DNA from: GCA-2748575 sp033722575
GTDB taxonomy: Bacteria; Pseudomonadota; Gammaproteobacteria; Pseudomonadales; Ketobacteraceae
NCBI GenBank assembly: GCA_033722575.1
Contig: JAWVYU010000109.1
Location: forward strand, 1 to 13,812
DNA: 13,812 nucleotides
Direction: 5' to 3'
Program-made: the position numbers and the translations under genes
Shown here: one piece after another, positions 1 through 8,233 of the stretch
Layout: every line of letters begins with the position of its first letter
How positions within the stretch are numbered: the stretch's first letter is position 1
Notes under the pieces: generated by a model
Databases searched by the model: none
Told to the model about the DNA's origin: nothing
The model's input: the letters and a program-made list of their open reading frames with translations, nothing else

Positions 1-498
1 ACACTGATGGCCATGGGTGGTGCAAGAACAGTGGCACTGCAGGAAAAAATGACAGCCAATACCTATGACCGCAGCATGGCGCTGCAGGCGGCGGAGGCTG
101 CACTGCGGGAAGGGGAGAACATTGCCGAGGAGCAGTCGAAACTGTCACCTTTCAACGACGGGTTTCCCGATCAGGGAAGTTATACCGATACCGACAACAG
201 CTGCCCTCAGGGCGCTGTGAATCGCTGTGCCAATGGCTTGTGTGTCATTCCAGACAAGGACTGTGATGATCGCTGGTATTCCAGTGAATTCAATCAGTGG
301 CAAACCGCCACTGTGGACGTGAGCAATCTGGCGGGTACACCGGATTACGTTATTGAATACCTGGGCGGGACCTTTCCCTGCCAGAATGGCGCGGGCGCAG
401 ATCCCATGAACTGCAAACGTTATCGTATTACCGCCGTCAGCCGGCCGGATCCGAATCGTGCGGCGGTCATGCTTCAGTCCATTTACGCCACCGATTAG
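1..498 (+). CDS. pilX: Type IV pilus minor pilin PilX, 5' end cut by the window edge
   Basis: This is the 3' part of a PilX-family minor pilin, a pseudopilin that helps prime type IV pilus assembly together with PilV, PilW, PilE and PilY1. The reading frame is already open at base 1, before the first ATG at base 7, so the true start and the hydrophobic prepilin N-terminus lie upstream of the window. The visible segment ALQEKMTANTYDRSMALQAA followed by EAALREGE is the characteristic PilX sequence just after the transmembrane helix. The globular part holds six cysteines, at SCPQG, RCANG, LCVIP, DCDDR, PCQNG and NCKRY, which suggests disulfides in the periplasm. The stop is 11 bases before pilY1, with the pilY1 ribosome binding site in between, so the two genes are one operon. 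Family assignment is firm; the missing N-terminus cannot be judged. Confidence 0.9.
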   Translation, partial: TLMAMGGARTVALQEKMTANTYDRSMALQAAEAALREGENIAEEQSKLSPFNDGFPDQGSYTDTDNSCPQGAVNRCANGLCVIPDKDCDDRWYSSEFNQWQTATVDVSNLAGTPDYVIEYLGGTFPCQNGAGADPMNCKRYRITAVSRPDPNRAAVMLQSIYATD

Positions 499-509
499 AA
501 GGAGTTTCC

Positions 510-3500
510 ATGTTACTTAAGCAAAAGGTCGGATGGCTGAAAACACTGGTACTGACCATGGTGTCGCTGCCCGTATTCGCCGTTAACTGGCCGGATGTTC
601 CGCTGGGTGTTTCCTCCTCCGCTCCACCGATGACCATGATCGTTGCGGGCAAGGACCACAAACTGTTTTACGAAGCCTATAACGATGCCAGTGATATCGA
701 TGGCGACGGCAGCCTGGATGTGCGTTTTCGTCCTGATATAACTTACTATGGCCTGTTTGATGCCACCCTTTGTTACAGTTATGGAAGCGGTAACTCGCTG
801 TTTGAGCCACGGGAAGAATCCCGCGACGGCAAGTGCAGTGGGTTGTGGTCCGGGAACTGGCTGAATTACGTCACCACCAGCCGTATCGATGCATTGCGCA
901 AGGTACTCTATGGCGGTTACCGCGAGATAGACACGGAAACCATGACGGTTCTGCGGCGCGCCTATATCCCACAGGATGCCCACTCCTGGGCAAAGGAATA
1001 TACCAGCGCTGCCGTGGATGGCTATCGCATCAGCGATTACACACCGCTCGCCATGCCTTCCGGCGGCAAGCGACATTTCTTTGGCAATCTTACCGCCAAT
1101 GCCTCAGTCAGCTGTAATTCACTGGATAACTGCAGCAACCTGCCGCCCCTGATGGCGGTGGTTACCAATACCTCCAGGCGCGTCTGGGAGTGGGCTTCCA
1201 AGGAACGCCCTGTTCTGGATGGCTCCCACGGCGGGAGCCGCACGGACTATACGGTGCGTGTGCTGGTATGTACGGCTGATTTTAACCGGGATTGCAAGCA
1301 GTATCCCAGTGGCAACTTTAAACCGGTGGGGCTGCTCCATGAATATGGTGAAGACAACAGTATGCTGTTCGGATTGCTCACCGGCAGTTATAACAAGAAC
1401 ACCAGCGGCGGTGTGTTGCGTAAGGTTGTATCCAGTTTCAGTGATGAAGTGGACTCCGACACCGGTATCTTTACCGCCAGCAATACCATAGTGCACAACT
1501 TTGACGTGCTGCGCATTCGCGATTACAACCACAACCGGACTGATAAAGCCTATCGCAGTGGCTGGGTTACCAACCGCCCCATGCAGCGAGGAGAATTTAT
1601 CGACTGGGGTAACCCGATTGCCGAAATGATGTATGAAGGACTGCGTTATTTTGCCGGTAAAGGCTCTCCCACACCCGGTTACTTTACTTCCGGAAGTTAT
1701 GACGCCCAGGTGGGATTAACGGTGGCTGACTGGGATAACCCCTACAGCGGCAACAGTGCCGCAAAAGCCGAATGGTGTGCCAAGCCCAACATGCTGGTGA
1801 TGAGCGACATCAATCCCTCCTTTGACTCCGATGAATTGCCGGGCTCCTCATTCCAGAGTTTTGGGGGAGATGTGGCTGCCCTCAATGTCAAATCGGTGGC
1901 TGATAGTATTACCCGCTATGAACCCGATGTGAGGGGCGAACACTTTATCGGACAGAGTCAGGGCGTGTACGATGGCGCGCCCACAGCTAAAACCGTGAAC
2001 TCGCTGGGCACCATTCGTGGTCTGGCACCTGAAGAGCCCACCAAGCAGGGCAGTTACTACAGCGCATCGGTTTCCTACTTCGCCAAGTCCAACGATATCA
2101 ATCCGGCCAGAGGTGATCAGACCATTGACAGTTTCTACGTGGCCCTGGCATCTCCGTTACCAAGCATTGCGTTTCCTGTGAACGGGCGCATCATCACCCT
2201 GGTGCCTTTTGCCAAATCGGTGGGTAACAATCGCGGCCCCTGGACCGGTTTCCAGCCCACCAACCAGATTGTGGACTTCTACGTGGATACGCTTGCCAAC
2301 CTGCCGGGCTCCCCAATGGACAGGAGTGTTAACGAAGGCCGGCCCTACGCCAAATTCCGCATCAACTTTGAGGATGTGGAGCAGGGTGCGGACCACGATA
2401 TGGATGCCATCGTGGAGTACGAGATCAGCGCCACCAGCTCGGGCAACCTGAGCGTGAAGCTGACCACCACCTATGCAGCGGGAAGCATTATCCAGCACAT
2501 GGGTTATGTCATATCGGGCAGCACGAGCGATGGCACCTATCTGGTGGTACGTGATCCGGGTCATCCTGAATCTGCCGATCCGGACTACGCGCTGGACGTT
2601 CCCAACGACAGTAACGCCTTACCCTTTACCAGCACCCGGACTTTTTCACCGGGCCGTTCCGGTGCCACCTTTTTAAAGGATCCACTCTGGTATGCGGCGA
2701 AGTGGGGCGGCTTCGTGGACAATAATGGAAACCTGCGACCCGATATTGATGACGAATGGGATCAGAATAATGACGGTGTGCCGGACACCTATTTTCTGGT
2801 TCAGAACCCACTCAAACTGAAAGACTCACTGCGCCGCACTCTGGATAATATTATTGCCCGTACAGCCAACGCCGGTAATATTACCGCCAACAGCAGCTCC
2901 ATCAGTTCTGACAGTCTGGTATTCCAGTCGGTATTCAACACCGCCACCTGGTCCGGCGATTTACTGGCTTATCCCATTACCGCAACCGGTGTTGATGGTA
3001 CGCCACTGTGGCGGGCTTCCCAGCGGGTGCCCAACCCTTCCAGTCGGGATATCTTTACGTACTCGGGGGGCAATGGTGTCACCTTCAGCTGGAGTACATT
3101 GTCGTCAGCGGATCAGACGGCCATTGGCAGCCGCGACGTGCTTGACTACATTCGCGGTGAGCGCGCCGATGAACAACAGAATGGCGGCGGTTTTCGTGAT
3201 CGTGCGGCCAACAACATTCTGGGTGATATCGTGCATTCCCCCACAGTTTATGAAAAGGATACAGATACTGTTTACGCGGGCTCCAATGACGGCATGTTGC
3301 ATGCCTTTGATGCCACAACTGGCAGAGAGCGGTTTGCCTATATTCCCAGTGCTTTGCTGAGCAAGCTTAAAAACCTGACGGATCCCTATTACGTTCATGA
3401 CTATTATGTGGACGGCGAGATCGCGGTTTCCAGCCGGGCCAACACCGGCCAGAATTATCTCGTGGGTACTCTTGGACTGGGGGGCAAAGGGCTCTATTCC

Positions 3501-4625
3501 CTGGATATTACGAATCCCGGCAGTTTCCGCGCCAGTGATGTGAACTGGGAATACCATAATGCAGCCGATCCGGACCTGGGCTTTATGAGCGGCCGGCCCA
3601 TTATCGCCTTGATGAACAATGGTAACTGGGTGGTGATTGTGGGTAATGGCTATAACTCAAATTCAGGCAAGGCAGTGCTTTATATTTTTGATCTGGCGAA
3701 TGGCAGCCTGATCAGGAAAATAGATACCGGGGCTGCCGTGGACAATGGTATGGCGACGCCAGCGGTATTTGATGAGGACAATGACGGCGATGTGGACTGG
3801 ATTTATGCCGGGGATCTGAGAGGCAATGTCTGGAAGTTTGACGTGACGGCCAGCAGCCCTGCCACCTGGGGTTCTGCCTTTGAACAAGCCGGTTCACCGG
3901 CGCCGTTGTTCACGGCCGTCGATGCCGGGGGCGATCCGCAGCCCATTACCGCACCGGTGAGTGTGGCAGTGAACGATGTCACCGGTGACCCCAACTACAA
4001 TAAACGGTTTATCTTTTTTGGCACCGGTAGCTACTTCCGCAGCGGAGACCCCAACGACAGTCAGGTGCAGAGCTGGTATGGGCTGATCGACGAGGATGCA
4101 ACCATCGCAAGCCGGGAAGTACTCCGTCAGCGCTCGATATCCGATCAGGGTACGGTGGGCAGCCGTCCAGTGCGGGTTTTTGACCAGGGAAGCACCGGAG
4201 ACATGGCCGGAGTGCAGGGCTGGTATATGGATTTTGATACCGACGCAGGTGAACGTATTGTTACCACTTCCCGTTATTACCGGCTGGTGGTGCCTGCATT
4301 GATTGCCAGCTCCATTATCCCGGTAGCGGATCCCTGTGAGCCCGGTGGCCGGGGTTTTATCAATGCGATCAATCCTTTCACCGGCGAACGCCTGACCCAG
4401 GGTATCTTCGATGTGGATAACAGTGACAGCTTTTCGGATGATCTGCTGAACACCGCGTATATCAGCAGTGTGGATATCGGGGTAGGTATGCCGGGGGAAG
4501 CCGTATTGATCGGCGACCGCCTGGTAATCGGTGGTGCTACCGGCGCCATTGGTGATATTCGTGTCAATCTTGGTGTAACCCCCATCCGGGGCCGCATATC
4601 ATGGCGTGAACTGGTAAGGGAATAA
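510..4625 (+). CDS. pilY1: PilY1-family type IV pilus tip/biogenesis protein (no vWA domain)
   Basis: PilY1 is a large secreted protein that acts at the pilus tip and with minor pilins to prime pilus assembly and mediate adhesion. Here it is 1371 aa, longer than the roughly 1160 aa of the Pseudomonas aeruginosa protein. AAGGAG lies 7 bases before the ATG. Residues 1-24 form a Sec signal peptide, with probable cleavage after VFA. The N-terminal part lacks a DxSxS MIDAS motif and instead has the segment DHKLFYEAYND found in the non-vWA PilY1 subclass. The C-terminal third is the PilY1 beta-propeller: WSGDLLAYP near 815, GDIVHSP near 910, AGSNDGMLHAFD at 923-934 and GGKGLYSLD further on. Calcium-type Asp loops occur at 62-70 (DIDGDGSLD), 751-759 (DQNNDGVPD) and 1088-1096 (DEDNDGDVD); the last sits in the propeller, where PilY1 binds calcium to control extension and retraction. 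A weaker Asp cluster lies at 1301-1310. An RGD triplet is at 534-536. The gene sits between pilX and pilE in one operon. Confidence 0.95.
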   Translation: MLLKQKVGWLKTLVLTMVSLPVFAVNWPDVPLGVSSSAPPMTMIVAGKDHKLFYEAYNDASDIDGDGSLDVRFRPDITYYGLFDATLCYSYGSGNSLFEPREESRDGKCSGLWSGNWLNYVTTSRIDALRKVLYGGYREIDTETMTVLRRAYIPQDAHSWAKEYTSAAVDGYRISDYTPLAMPSGGKRHFFGNLTANASVSCNSLDNCSNLPPLMAVVTNTSRRVWEWASKERPVLDGSHGGSRTDYTVRVLVCTADFNRDCKQYPSGNFKPVGLLHEYGEDNSMLFGLLTGSYNKNTSGGVLRKVVSSFSDEVDSDTGIFTASNTIVHNFDVLRIRDYNHNRTDKAYRSGWVTNRPMQRGEFIDWGNPIAEMMYEGLRYFAGKGSPTPGYFTSGSYDAQVGLTVADWDNPYSGNSAAKAEWCAKPNMLVMSDINPSFDSDELPGSSFQSFGGDVAALNVKSVADSITRYEPDVRGEHFIGQSQGVYDGAPTAKTVNSLGTIRGLAPEEPTKQGSYYSASVSYFAKSNDINPARGDQTIDSFYVALASPLPSIAFPVNGRIITLVPFAKSVGNNRGPWTGFQPTNQIVDFYVDTLANLPGSPMDRSVNEGRPYAKFRINFEDVEQGADHDMDAIVEYEISATSSGNLSVKLTTTYAAGSIIQHMGYVISGSTSDGTYLVVRDPGHPESADPDYALDVPNDSNALPFTSTRTFSPGRSGATFLKDPLWYAAKWGGFVDNNGNLRPDIDDEWDQNNDGVPDTYFLVQNPLKLKDSLRRTLDNIIARTANAGNITANSSSISSDSLVFQSVFNTATWSGDLLAYPITATGVDGTPLWRASQRVPNPSSRDIFTYSGGNGVTFSWSTLSSADQTAIGSRDVLDYIRGERADEQQNGGGFRDRAANNILGDIVHSPTVYEKDTDTVYAGSNDGMLHAFDATTGRERFAYIPSALLSKLKNLTDPYYVHDYYVDGEIAVSSRANTGQNYLVGTLGLGGKGLYSLDITNPGSFRASDVNWEYHNAADPDLGFMSGRPIIALMNNGNWVVIVGNGYNSNSGKAVLYIFDLANGSLIRKIDTGAAVDNGMATPAVFDEDNDGDVDWIYAGDLRGNVWKFDVTASSPATWGSAFEQAGSPAPLFTAVDAGGDPQPITAPVSVAVNDVTGDPNYNKRFIFFGTGSYFRSGDPNDSQVQSWYGLIDEDATIASREVLRQRSISDQGTVGSRPVRVFDQGSTGDMAGVQGWYMDFDTDAGERIVTTSRYYRLVVPALIASSIIPVADPCEPGGRGFINAINPFTGERLTQGIFDVDNSDSFSDDLLNTAYISSVDIGVGMPGEAVLIGDRLVIGGATGAIGDIRVNLGVTPIRGRISWRELVRE

Positions 4626-4635
4626 AGGAACGGGT

Positions 4636-5013
4636 ATGAAAGGTTTTACTTTAATTGAATTAATGATTGCGGTTGCCATTATCAGCATACTGGCTACGGT
4701 GGGATATCCCTCTTATATGTCTCACGTTACTGACACCCGTCGGGATAAAGCCGAAGCCTGCCTGGTGGAGTTGTCGCAGAATATGGAGCGCTACTACACC
4801 ATGAACATGACCTATGAGGACGCTGGATTGGCACTGGCCCAGTGCCGCACAGAGCTGGGTGAGTTCTATGAATTCGGGTTTTCCAGCACACCGGATGCGA
4901 ACAGTTACACGCTGCTGGCAACGGCGAAAGGTTCCCAGGCTTCACGGGATGGGGAATGCAGCACACTCAGCCTGAATCAGAACTCTGTCAAGACTCCCGC
5001 TGCCTGCTGGTAA
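4636..5013 (+). CDS. pilE: Type IV pilus minor pilin PilE
   Basis: This is a 125-aa minor pilin with a three-residue leader, MKG, and the prepilin peptidase site G3|FTLIEL. The conserved Glu5 of the mature protein is residue 8. The hydrophobic helix covers about residues 4-27 and is followed by SHVTDTRRDKAEACLVEL, the usual amphipathic continuation. The C-terminus has a Cys near DGEC and ends in AACW, the disulfide loop typical of PilE/type IVa minor pilins. PilE is processed by PilD and joins the minor-pilin complex with PilX and PilY1. AAAGGAA stands about 6 bases before the ATG, and the gene starts 10 bases after the pilY1 stop, so it is co-transcribed as the last pilus gene visible here. 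PilE is preferred over the major pilin because of its size, its position behind pilY1 and its C-terminal pattern. Confidence 0.9.
   Translation: MKGFTLIELMIAVAIISILATVGYPSYMSHVTDTRRDKAEACLVELSQNMERYYTMNMTYEDAGLALAQCRTELGEFYEFGFSSTPDANSYTLLATAKGSQASRDGECSTLSLNQNSVKTPAACW
4999..5010 (+). other. PilE C-terminal AACW end codons (disulfide loop end)
   Basis: These codons encode the last residues of PilE before the stop, ending Cys-Trp, the common terminus of PilE-like minor pilins. It is marked only to show that the reading frame ends naturally and is not truncated. Confidence 0.5.
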
Positions 5014-5082
5014 ACGCGCAGCTAAAGGGGCTGATAAAAAAGGAAGTAAAACGGCAGCTGGCATGAGTCAGCGGTGAAAGGG

Positions 5083-5119
5083 CCCCGGGCTGGTGGAGCA
5101 TGGCAGCACCAGCCCGGGG
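5083..5119. terminator. Strong hairpin between convergent pilE and phosphatase genes, possible bidirectional terminator
   Basis: CCCCGGGCTGGTG (5083-5095) and its exact complement CACCAGCCCGGGG (5107-5119) form a 13-bp GC-rich stem with an 11-base loop. It lies 69 bases after the pilE stop and 12 bases after the phosphatase stop, where a shared terminator would be expected. Neither strand has a proper U-run after the stem; the minus strand has only CCTTTC. It may therefore be a weak or Rho-assisted terminator, or a 3'-end stabilising hairpin. The stem is seen directly; termination is inferred. Confidence 0.55.
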
Positions 5120-5131
5120 GAAACAGCAGGA

Positions 5132-6427
5132 TCAGAACTTCTCAACAGTGTAGTAATCACGTACGCCCTGGGTCGGGGTAATGAACTTGGTATCTACGCG
5201 GTCACCATTGAAATCCAGTACCACCGAACCAAGCTCTTTCAGCGAAATATAATGAACCGGGTGATCAAAGGTCCCGTCGCTGATTTTTCCGGAGCTGCCA
5301 GCCACGGTATAAATCACACCACTGTCCTGAATCTGGCTGTACATCTTCTGGTAAGCACCGTCACCGTCTTCGCGGCCATCACCTGTAAATACCTTCATGG
5401 ATTCCTCAAAGGTACGGGATTTGCCGGTATGTCCCGCTATGGGATAGGAACGCTCATAGGCATGGCTGTGGCCGTTAAAGACAAAGTCAACGCCGTACTG
5501 GTCAAACAGGGGGGTAAAATTCTCCCGCATATCCCTGATGTGGTATTCCAGTATGTCGTCGGAATCGTGGCTGCCTTTGGAGTAGGGCGGCTGGTGAAAG
5601 AAAACGACGGTCCAGTCCTGGGTATTCGCCTGCAGGTCGGTTTCCAGCCAGGTGTACATGGCGCCATTGACGGCACGACTGGCCTTTTCAGAATCCAGAC
5701 AAATAAAATGCACATTGCCGTAATCAAAGGAATAGTACGCCTCGGTGCCGCTGGGAATGCCGCCGGCCTCACCGGTGGTGGGCAGGGTAAAAATATCGTA
5801 ATAGGGGGCGCCGCCGGTGGTCATGACCTCGTGGTTGCCGATGGTGGAATACAGAGGCGTGGATGACAGCGTGTCGGGATACATATCAAACACGGCCCGC
5901 TGATATTCATTATCGGTGCCAAAGGTATAGGCATTATCACCCAGCATTATCCACAGGTCAGTCTGGGGGCCGCCATTAAAGTCATAGAAGGCATCCCGTA
6001 CTGCCGCTGCATTGGCATCCGCAGTGCCCGAATCACCGATCAGCCAGACCCGGAAGGGGGTATCATCACCGGCGTCGTGGGGAGTAATGAACGAGTGGAC
6101 GTCGGCAGAGGCCGCTTCGTCATTGATGACCTGGTAATAGTAAGTGGTATCCGGCAGCAATCCGGTGAGGGTCACTTCGTGATTGGTAGTAGCACCTCCC
6201 GGCGAGGTCACCTGGTTCAGGTTGTTGGCGGATAATCCGTAAGCCACCTGGCCAATAACACTGTCGTCGGTACGCCACTTCACCACAATGCTCTCGGTGG
6301 TGGGGTTTTGCAGATAGGGCCCCCGGGGGAGCTTCTCACAGGCGCTCAGGAACAGCGCCAGGCTGAGCATCATTAAGTGGTTGAACGTAAACCCCCGGAT
6401 CAGCCGGGGCCTTGCAGTCTGTCGCAT
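5132..6427 (-). CDS. Purple acid phosphatase-like metallophosphoesterase lipoprotein
   Basis: This 431-aa protein starts with a lipoprotein signal peptide (lipobox LSAC, Cys30), so it is probably anchored in the outer membrane facing the periplasm or the outside. Residues about 36-115 resemble the fibronectin-like N-terminal domain of purple acid phosphatases. The catalytic domain has all five metal-ligand blocks in order: GDSG (131-134), GDNAY (163-167), GNHE (197-200), VFFH (275-278) and GHSHAYER (319-326). This includes the Tyr in GDNAY that gives purple acid phosphatases their colour. The predicted reaction is hydrolysis of phosphate mono- or diesters with a dinuclear metal centre; the substrate is unknown. 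The start is supported by GGGAG placed 7 bases upstream. The gene begins 33 bases after the TPR gene on the same strand, so the two are likely co-transcribed. No Pho box was recognised. Confidence 0.88.
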   Translation of the reverse strand: MRQTARPRLIRGFTFNHLMMLSLALFLSACEKLPRGPYLQNPTTESIVVKWRTDDSVIGQVAYGLSANNLNQVTSPGGATTNHEVTLTGLLPDTTYYYQVINDEAASADVHSFITPHDAGDDTPFRVWLIGDSGTADANAAAVRDAFYDFNGGPQTDLWIMLGDNAYTFGTDNEYQRAVFDMYPDTLSSTPLYSTIGNHEVMTTGGAPYYDIFTLPTTGEAGGIPSGTEAYYSFDYGNVHFICLDSEKASRAVNGAMYTWLETDLQANTQDWTVVFFHQPPYSKGSHDSDDILEYHIRDMRENFTPLFDQYGVDFVFNGHSHAYERSYPIAGHTGKSRTFEESMKVFTGDGREDGDGAYQKMYSQIQDSGVIYTVAGSSGKISDGTFDHPVHYISLKELGSVVLDFNGDRVDTKFITPTQGVRDYYTVEKF

Positions 6428-6460
6428 TGGTCTGCTCCCATCAATAAAGTGTTACGGCGA

Positions 6461-7336
6461 TTAGTCAAGTGCTGCCAGCCGGTCGCGAATCTCCTGCTGC
6501 AGCTTCGCACTGGCATCACTGGTTTTGCTTTTTAGTTTTTCCAGCAGGGCAAGTGCCTTTTCAAAGGCTGACCTGGCCTCTGCCGGCTTGCCGGCTTTTT
6601 GAAATAACACGCCCAGGTCGTACTGCCACTGGGGCGTTTTTCCAAAATAGGGTTCCAGGGACTGATGGCGCCTGAGCGCCTTGTCCAGATGATTTTGTGA
6701 AAGCTCAATCTTGATGGCGTATTTTTCGAAATGGGGCAATGCGCCAAATCGTGCCTGGGCCTGATCCAGATACTTCAGCGCCTCAGCCGGTTTTCCCTGC
6801 TGCTCCAGAAGCTGGGCCAGATGGAAATAGTCATCGGTCTGTGCCGCTTCGCTGGACTTGATCAGCCGGGTCAGCACCTCAATAGCACCGTGGGGATCCT
6901 TCTGGGCGAGCCTGATTTCTGCCAGGCCCCGGTGGCATTGCAAATGGTTGGTATCCATTTCAATGCAGCGGGAAAACGCGTCTGCTGCTTCGGCCCACTG
7001 ATCCTGGTACTGGTGCCAGAGGCCGGTGACAAAATTGAATTCGTGGCTGGAGGATTCATTGGCACCCAGTTTGCGGGCCTTTTCCAGGTCGGCTTTGGCT
7101 TTCTGATAGGCTTTGTCTTCCTGAATCAGTTCCTGGGCGCGCTTGATCAGCAAATAGGCATCGTCTGGATTGTGTTCAATTTGTTGGTTTAATGTCATGA
7201 TTCGTTCGTGTCCACCAGGATGGGCCAGGGCGGAAAGGGGAAGCGTGCAACCAAAAACCAGTGTCAGGAGCAGTATGCGTGCACCTGTAAGAGTCGCAAA
7301 AGGCGGTATAATTGTCGCGCGGGGAGCAAGGCTCAT
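6461..7336 (-). CDS. Secreted TPR-repeat protein
   Basis: This is a 291-aa protein with a Sec signal peptide: a hydrophobic stretch at about residues 19-34 and predicted cleavage after LSALA, giving a mature N-terminus HPGGHE. The rest is helical with tetratricopeptide-type repeats around residues 59-92, 97-130, 134-162, 168-198 and 236-268, shown by patterns such as AEAADAFSRCIEMD, PAEALKYLDQA and PAEARSAFEKAL. TPRs are protein-binding scaffolds, so it may act in the periplasm as a partner of the phosphatase encoded next in the same transcript. The ATG has no strong Shine-Dalgarno. It is still preferred because it is the only start giving a complete signal peptide; the next ATG lies after it. 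Cys30 is not in a good lipobox. The exact function is unknown. Confidence 0.82.
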   Translation of the reverse strand: MSLAPRATIIPPFATLTGARILLLTLVFGCTLPLSALAHPGGHERIMTLNQQIEHNPDDAYLLIKRAQELIQEDKAYQKAKADLEKARKLGANESSSHEFNFVTGLWHQYQDQWAEAADAFSRCIEMDTNHLQCHRGLAEIRLAQKDPHGAIEVLTRLIKSSEAAQTDDYFHLAQLLEQQGKPAEALKYLDQAQARFGALPHFEKYAIKIELSQNHLDKALRRHQSLEPYFGKTPQWQYDLGVLFQKAGKPAEARSAFEKALALLEKLKSKTSDASAKLQQEIRDRLAALD

Positions 7337-7574
7337 AAGGCTAACTACTTGTTTTTATTAAAATATTTTTGAATCGATCTGGTTAGAGTTCCCAGTGGCT
7401 TAATGGTGACCTGTTTTAAAAAACAAAACAAGCGTACCAGGTGAAAATTTGGTTACTTTTTGTAGTGCAGAGAGGTTAACCTTTTGGCGTAAACCCTATA
7501 GGGAATACAGTACCTTACTAGCCTGTGCTATCAATAAGCGGTACAGCTGATAAGAAAATAAAAGGGGGTGCAGT
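7337..7574. promoter_or_regulatory. Divergent intergenic promoter region between the TPR and lipoprotein genes
   Basis: These 238 AT-rich bases separate divergent genes and must hold the promoters for both. Rightward, TTGGCG (7484-7489) and TACAGT (7506-7511), 16 bases apart, make a plausible sigma70 promoter for the lipoprotein gene. Two perfect 10-bp palindromes flank or lie inside it: AGGTTAACCT (7473-7482) and CCCTATAGGG (7494-7503). Leftward, an A/T-rich segment near 7355-7375 could supply a -10 for the TPR gene, but no convincing -35 is visible. Promoter assignments are inferred from pattern only. Confidence 0.4.
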
Positions 7575-8204
7575 ATGATGATTCGTCTCCTGCAGGGCTG
7601 TCTGTTTTACGGGGTGGTATTGGGTGCGATTGCGCTGGCAGCAGGTTGTGCCAGTCTCAATGGGCCCTCCGAGGCCGGACGCTATGAAAGGCTGACGCAG
7701 GTGCCTCCGGGTCCCAATGGCAGTCTCTTTGAAGTCATGTCCACCGTTGCCACCACCTTCGACCATGACTGGGAAACCACTGCGGCACTGGCCGCCCACA
7801 AGGGGTGCCGGACCAATGCGGTGTTTGATAAATACCACCTGAAACATCTTTACGAACAACTGGAAGCCCGCCTGGCCGAACTGGGCGTGGACCTGTTACA
7901 CGAAAATGGTTACATCTTCGTGGGGGTACCCATGGCCGGTGAAATGCCGGACTCCAGTGCCCTGACCCACCTGGGGACCGTATTGAGCGGAAAAGAACGG
8001 ATTCACCTGTTCATTCCGCAAAAGTCTCCCTTTGGTTACACGGTGGATCGCCAGGCGCTGCGGGATATTCGCACCAAGCTGGCCAAAACCGGCGTGGGCA
8101 AGGATCACGTGCTGTTGTTGCCCACCGACAGTTTCGGGTTGCCCTCGGCAATGAATGAAACTGCCAAGAGCAGGGTGATGCCGGTTAAAATCTGTCACAG
8201 CTGA
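7575..8204 (+). CDS. Lipoprotein of unknown function
   Basis: This is a 209-aa protein with a lipoprotein signal peptide ending in ALAAGC (Cys25) followed by Ala and Ser, which favours outer-membrane sorting. The body is about 185 aa, mixed alpha/beta in look, with a Lys/Asp-rich C-terminal half (SPFGYTVDRQALRDIRTKLA, then GVGKDHVLLLPTDSFG). I recognise no catalytic motif and no named family. GGGGG lies about 8 bases before the ATG at 7575; the ATG at 7578 is an equally possible start. It stands alone: divergent from the TPR gene and 192 bases ahead of pat, so it is probably monocistronic. Coding is well supported by the signal peptide, the ribosome binding site and the frame; function is not known. 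Confidence 0.75.
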   Translation: MMIRLLQGCLFYGVVLGAIALAAGCASLNGPSEAGRYERLTQVPPGPNGSLFEVMSTVATTFDHDWETTAALAAHKGCRTNAVFDKYHLKHLYEQLEARLAELGVDLLHENGYIFVGVPMAGEMPDSSALTHLGTVLSGKERIHLFIPQKSPFGYTVDRQALRDIRTKLAKTGVGKDHVLLLPTDSFGLPSAMNETAKSRVMPVKICHS

Positions 8205-8233
8205 TCTTTATTATCCGTCATCCGGTCGGCTTG

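Noticed and set aside
513..1076. 187-aa - strand ORF
   Set aside because: It lies wholly opposite the N-terminal part of pilY1, with no ribosome binding site or domain, so it is a shadow of the coding strand.
5093..5866. 257-aa + strand ORF
   Set aside because: It is antisense to the phosphatase gene, whose frame has a signal peptide, a ribosome binding site and all metal-binding motifs; the antisense frame shows none of these.
6731..7192. 153-aa hydrophobic-looking + strand ORF
   Set aside because: It is antisense to the TPR gene. The hydrophobic composition comes from reading the complement of Lys/Glu/Ala-rich helical codons.
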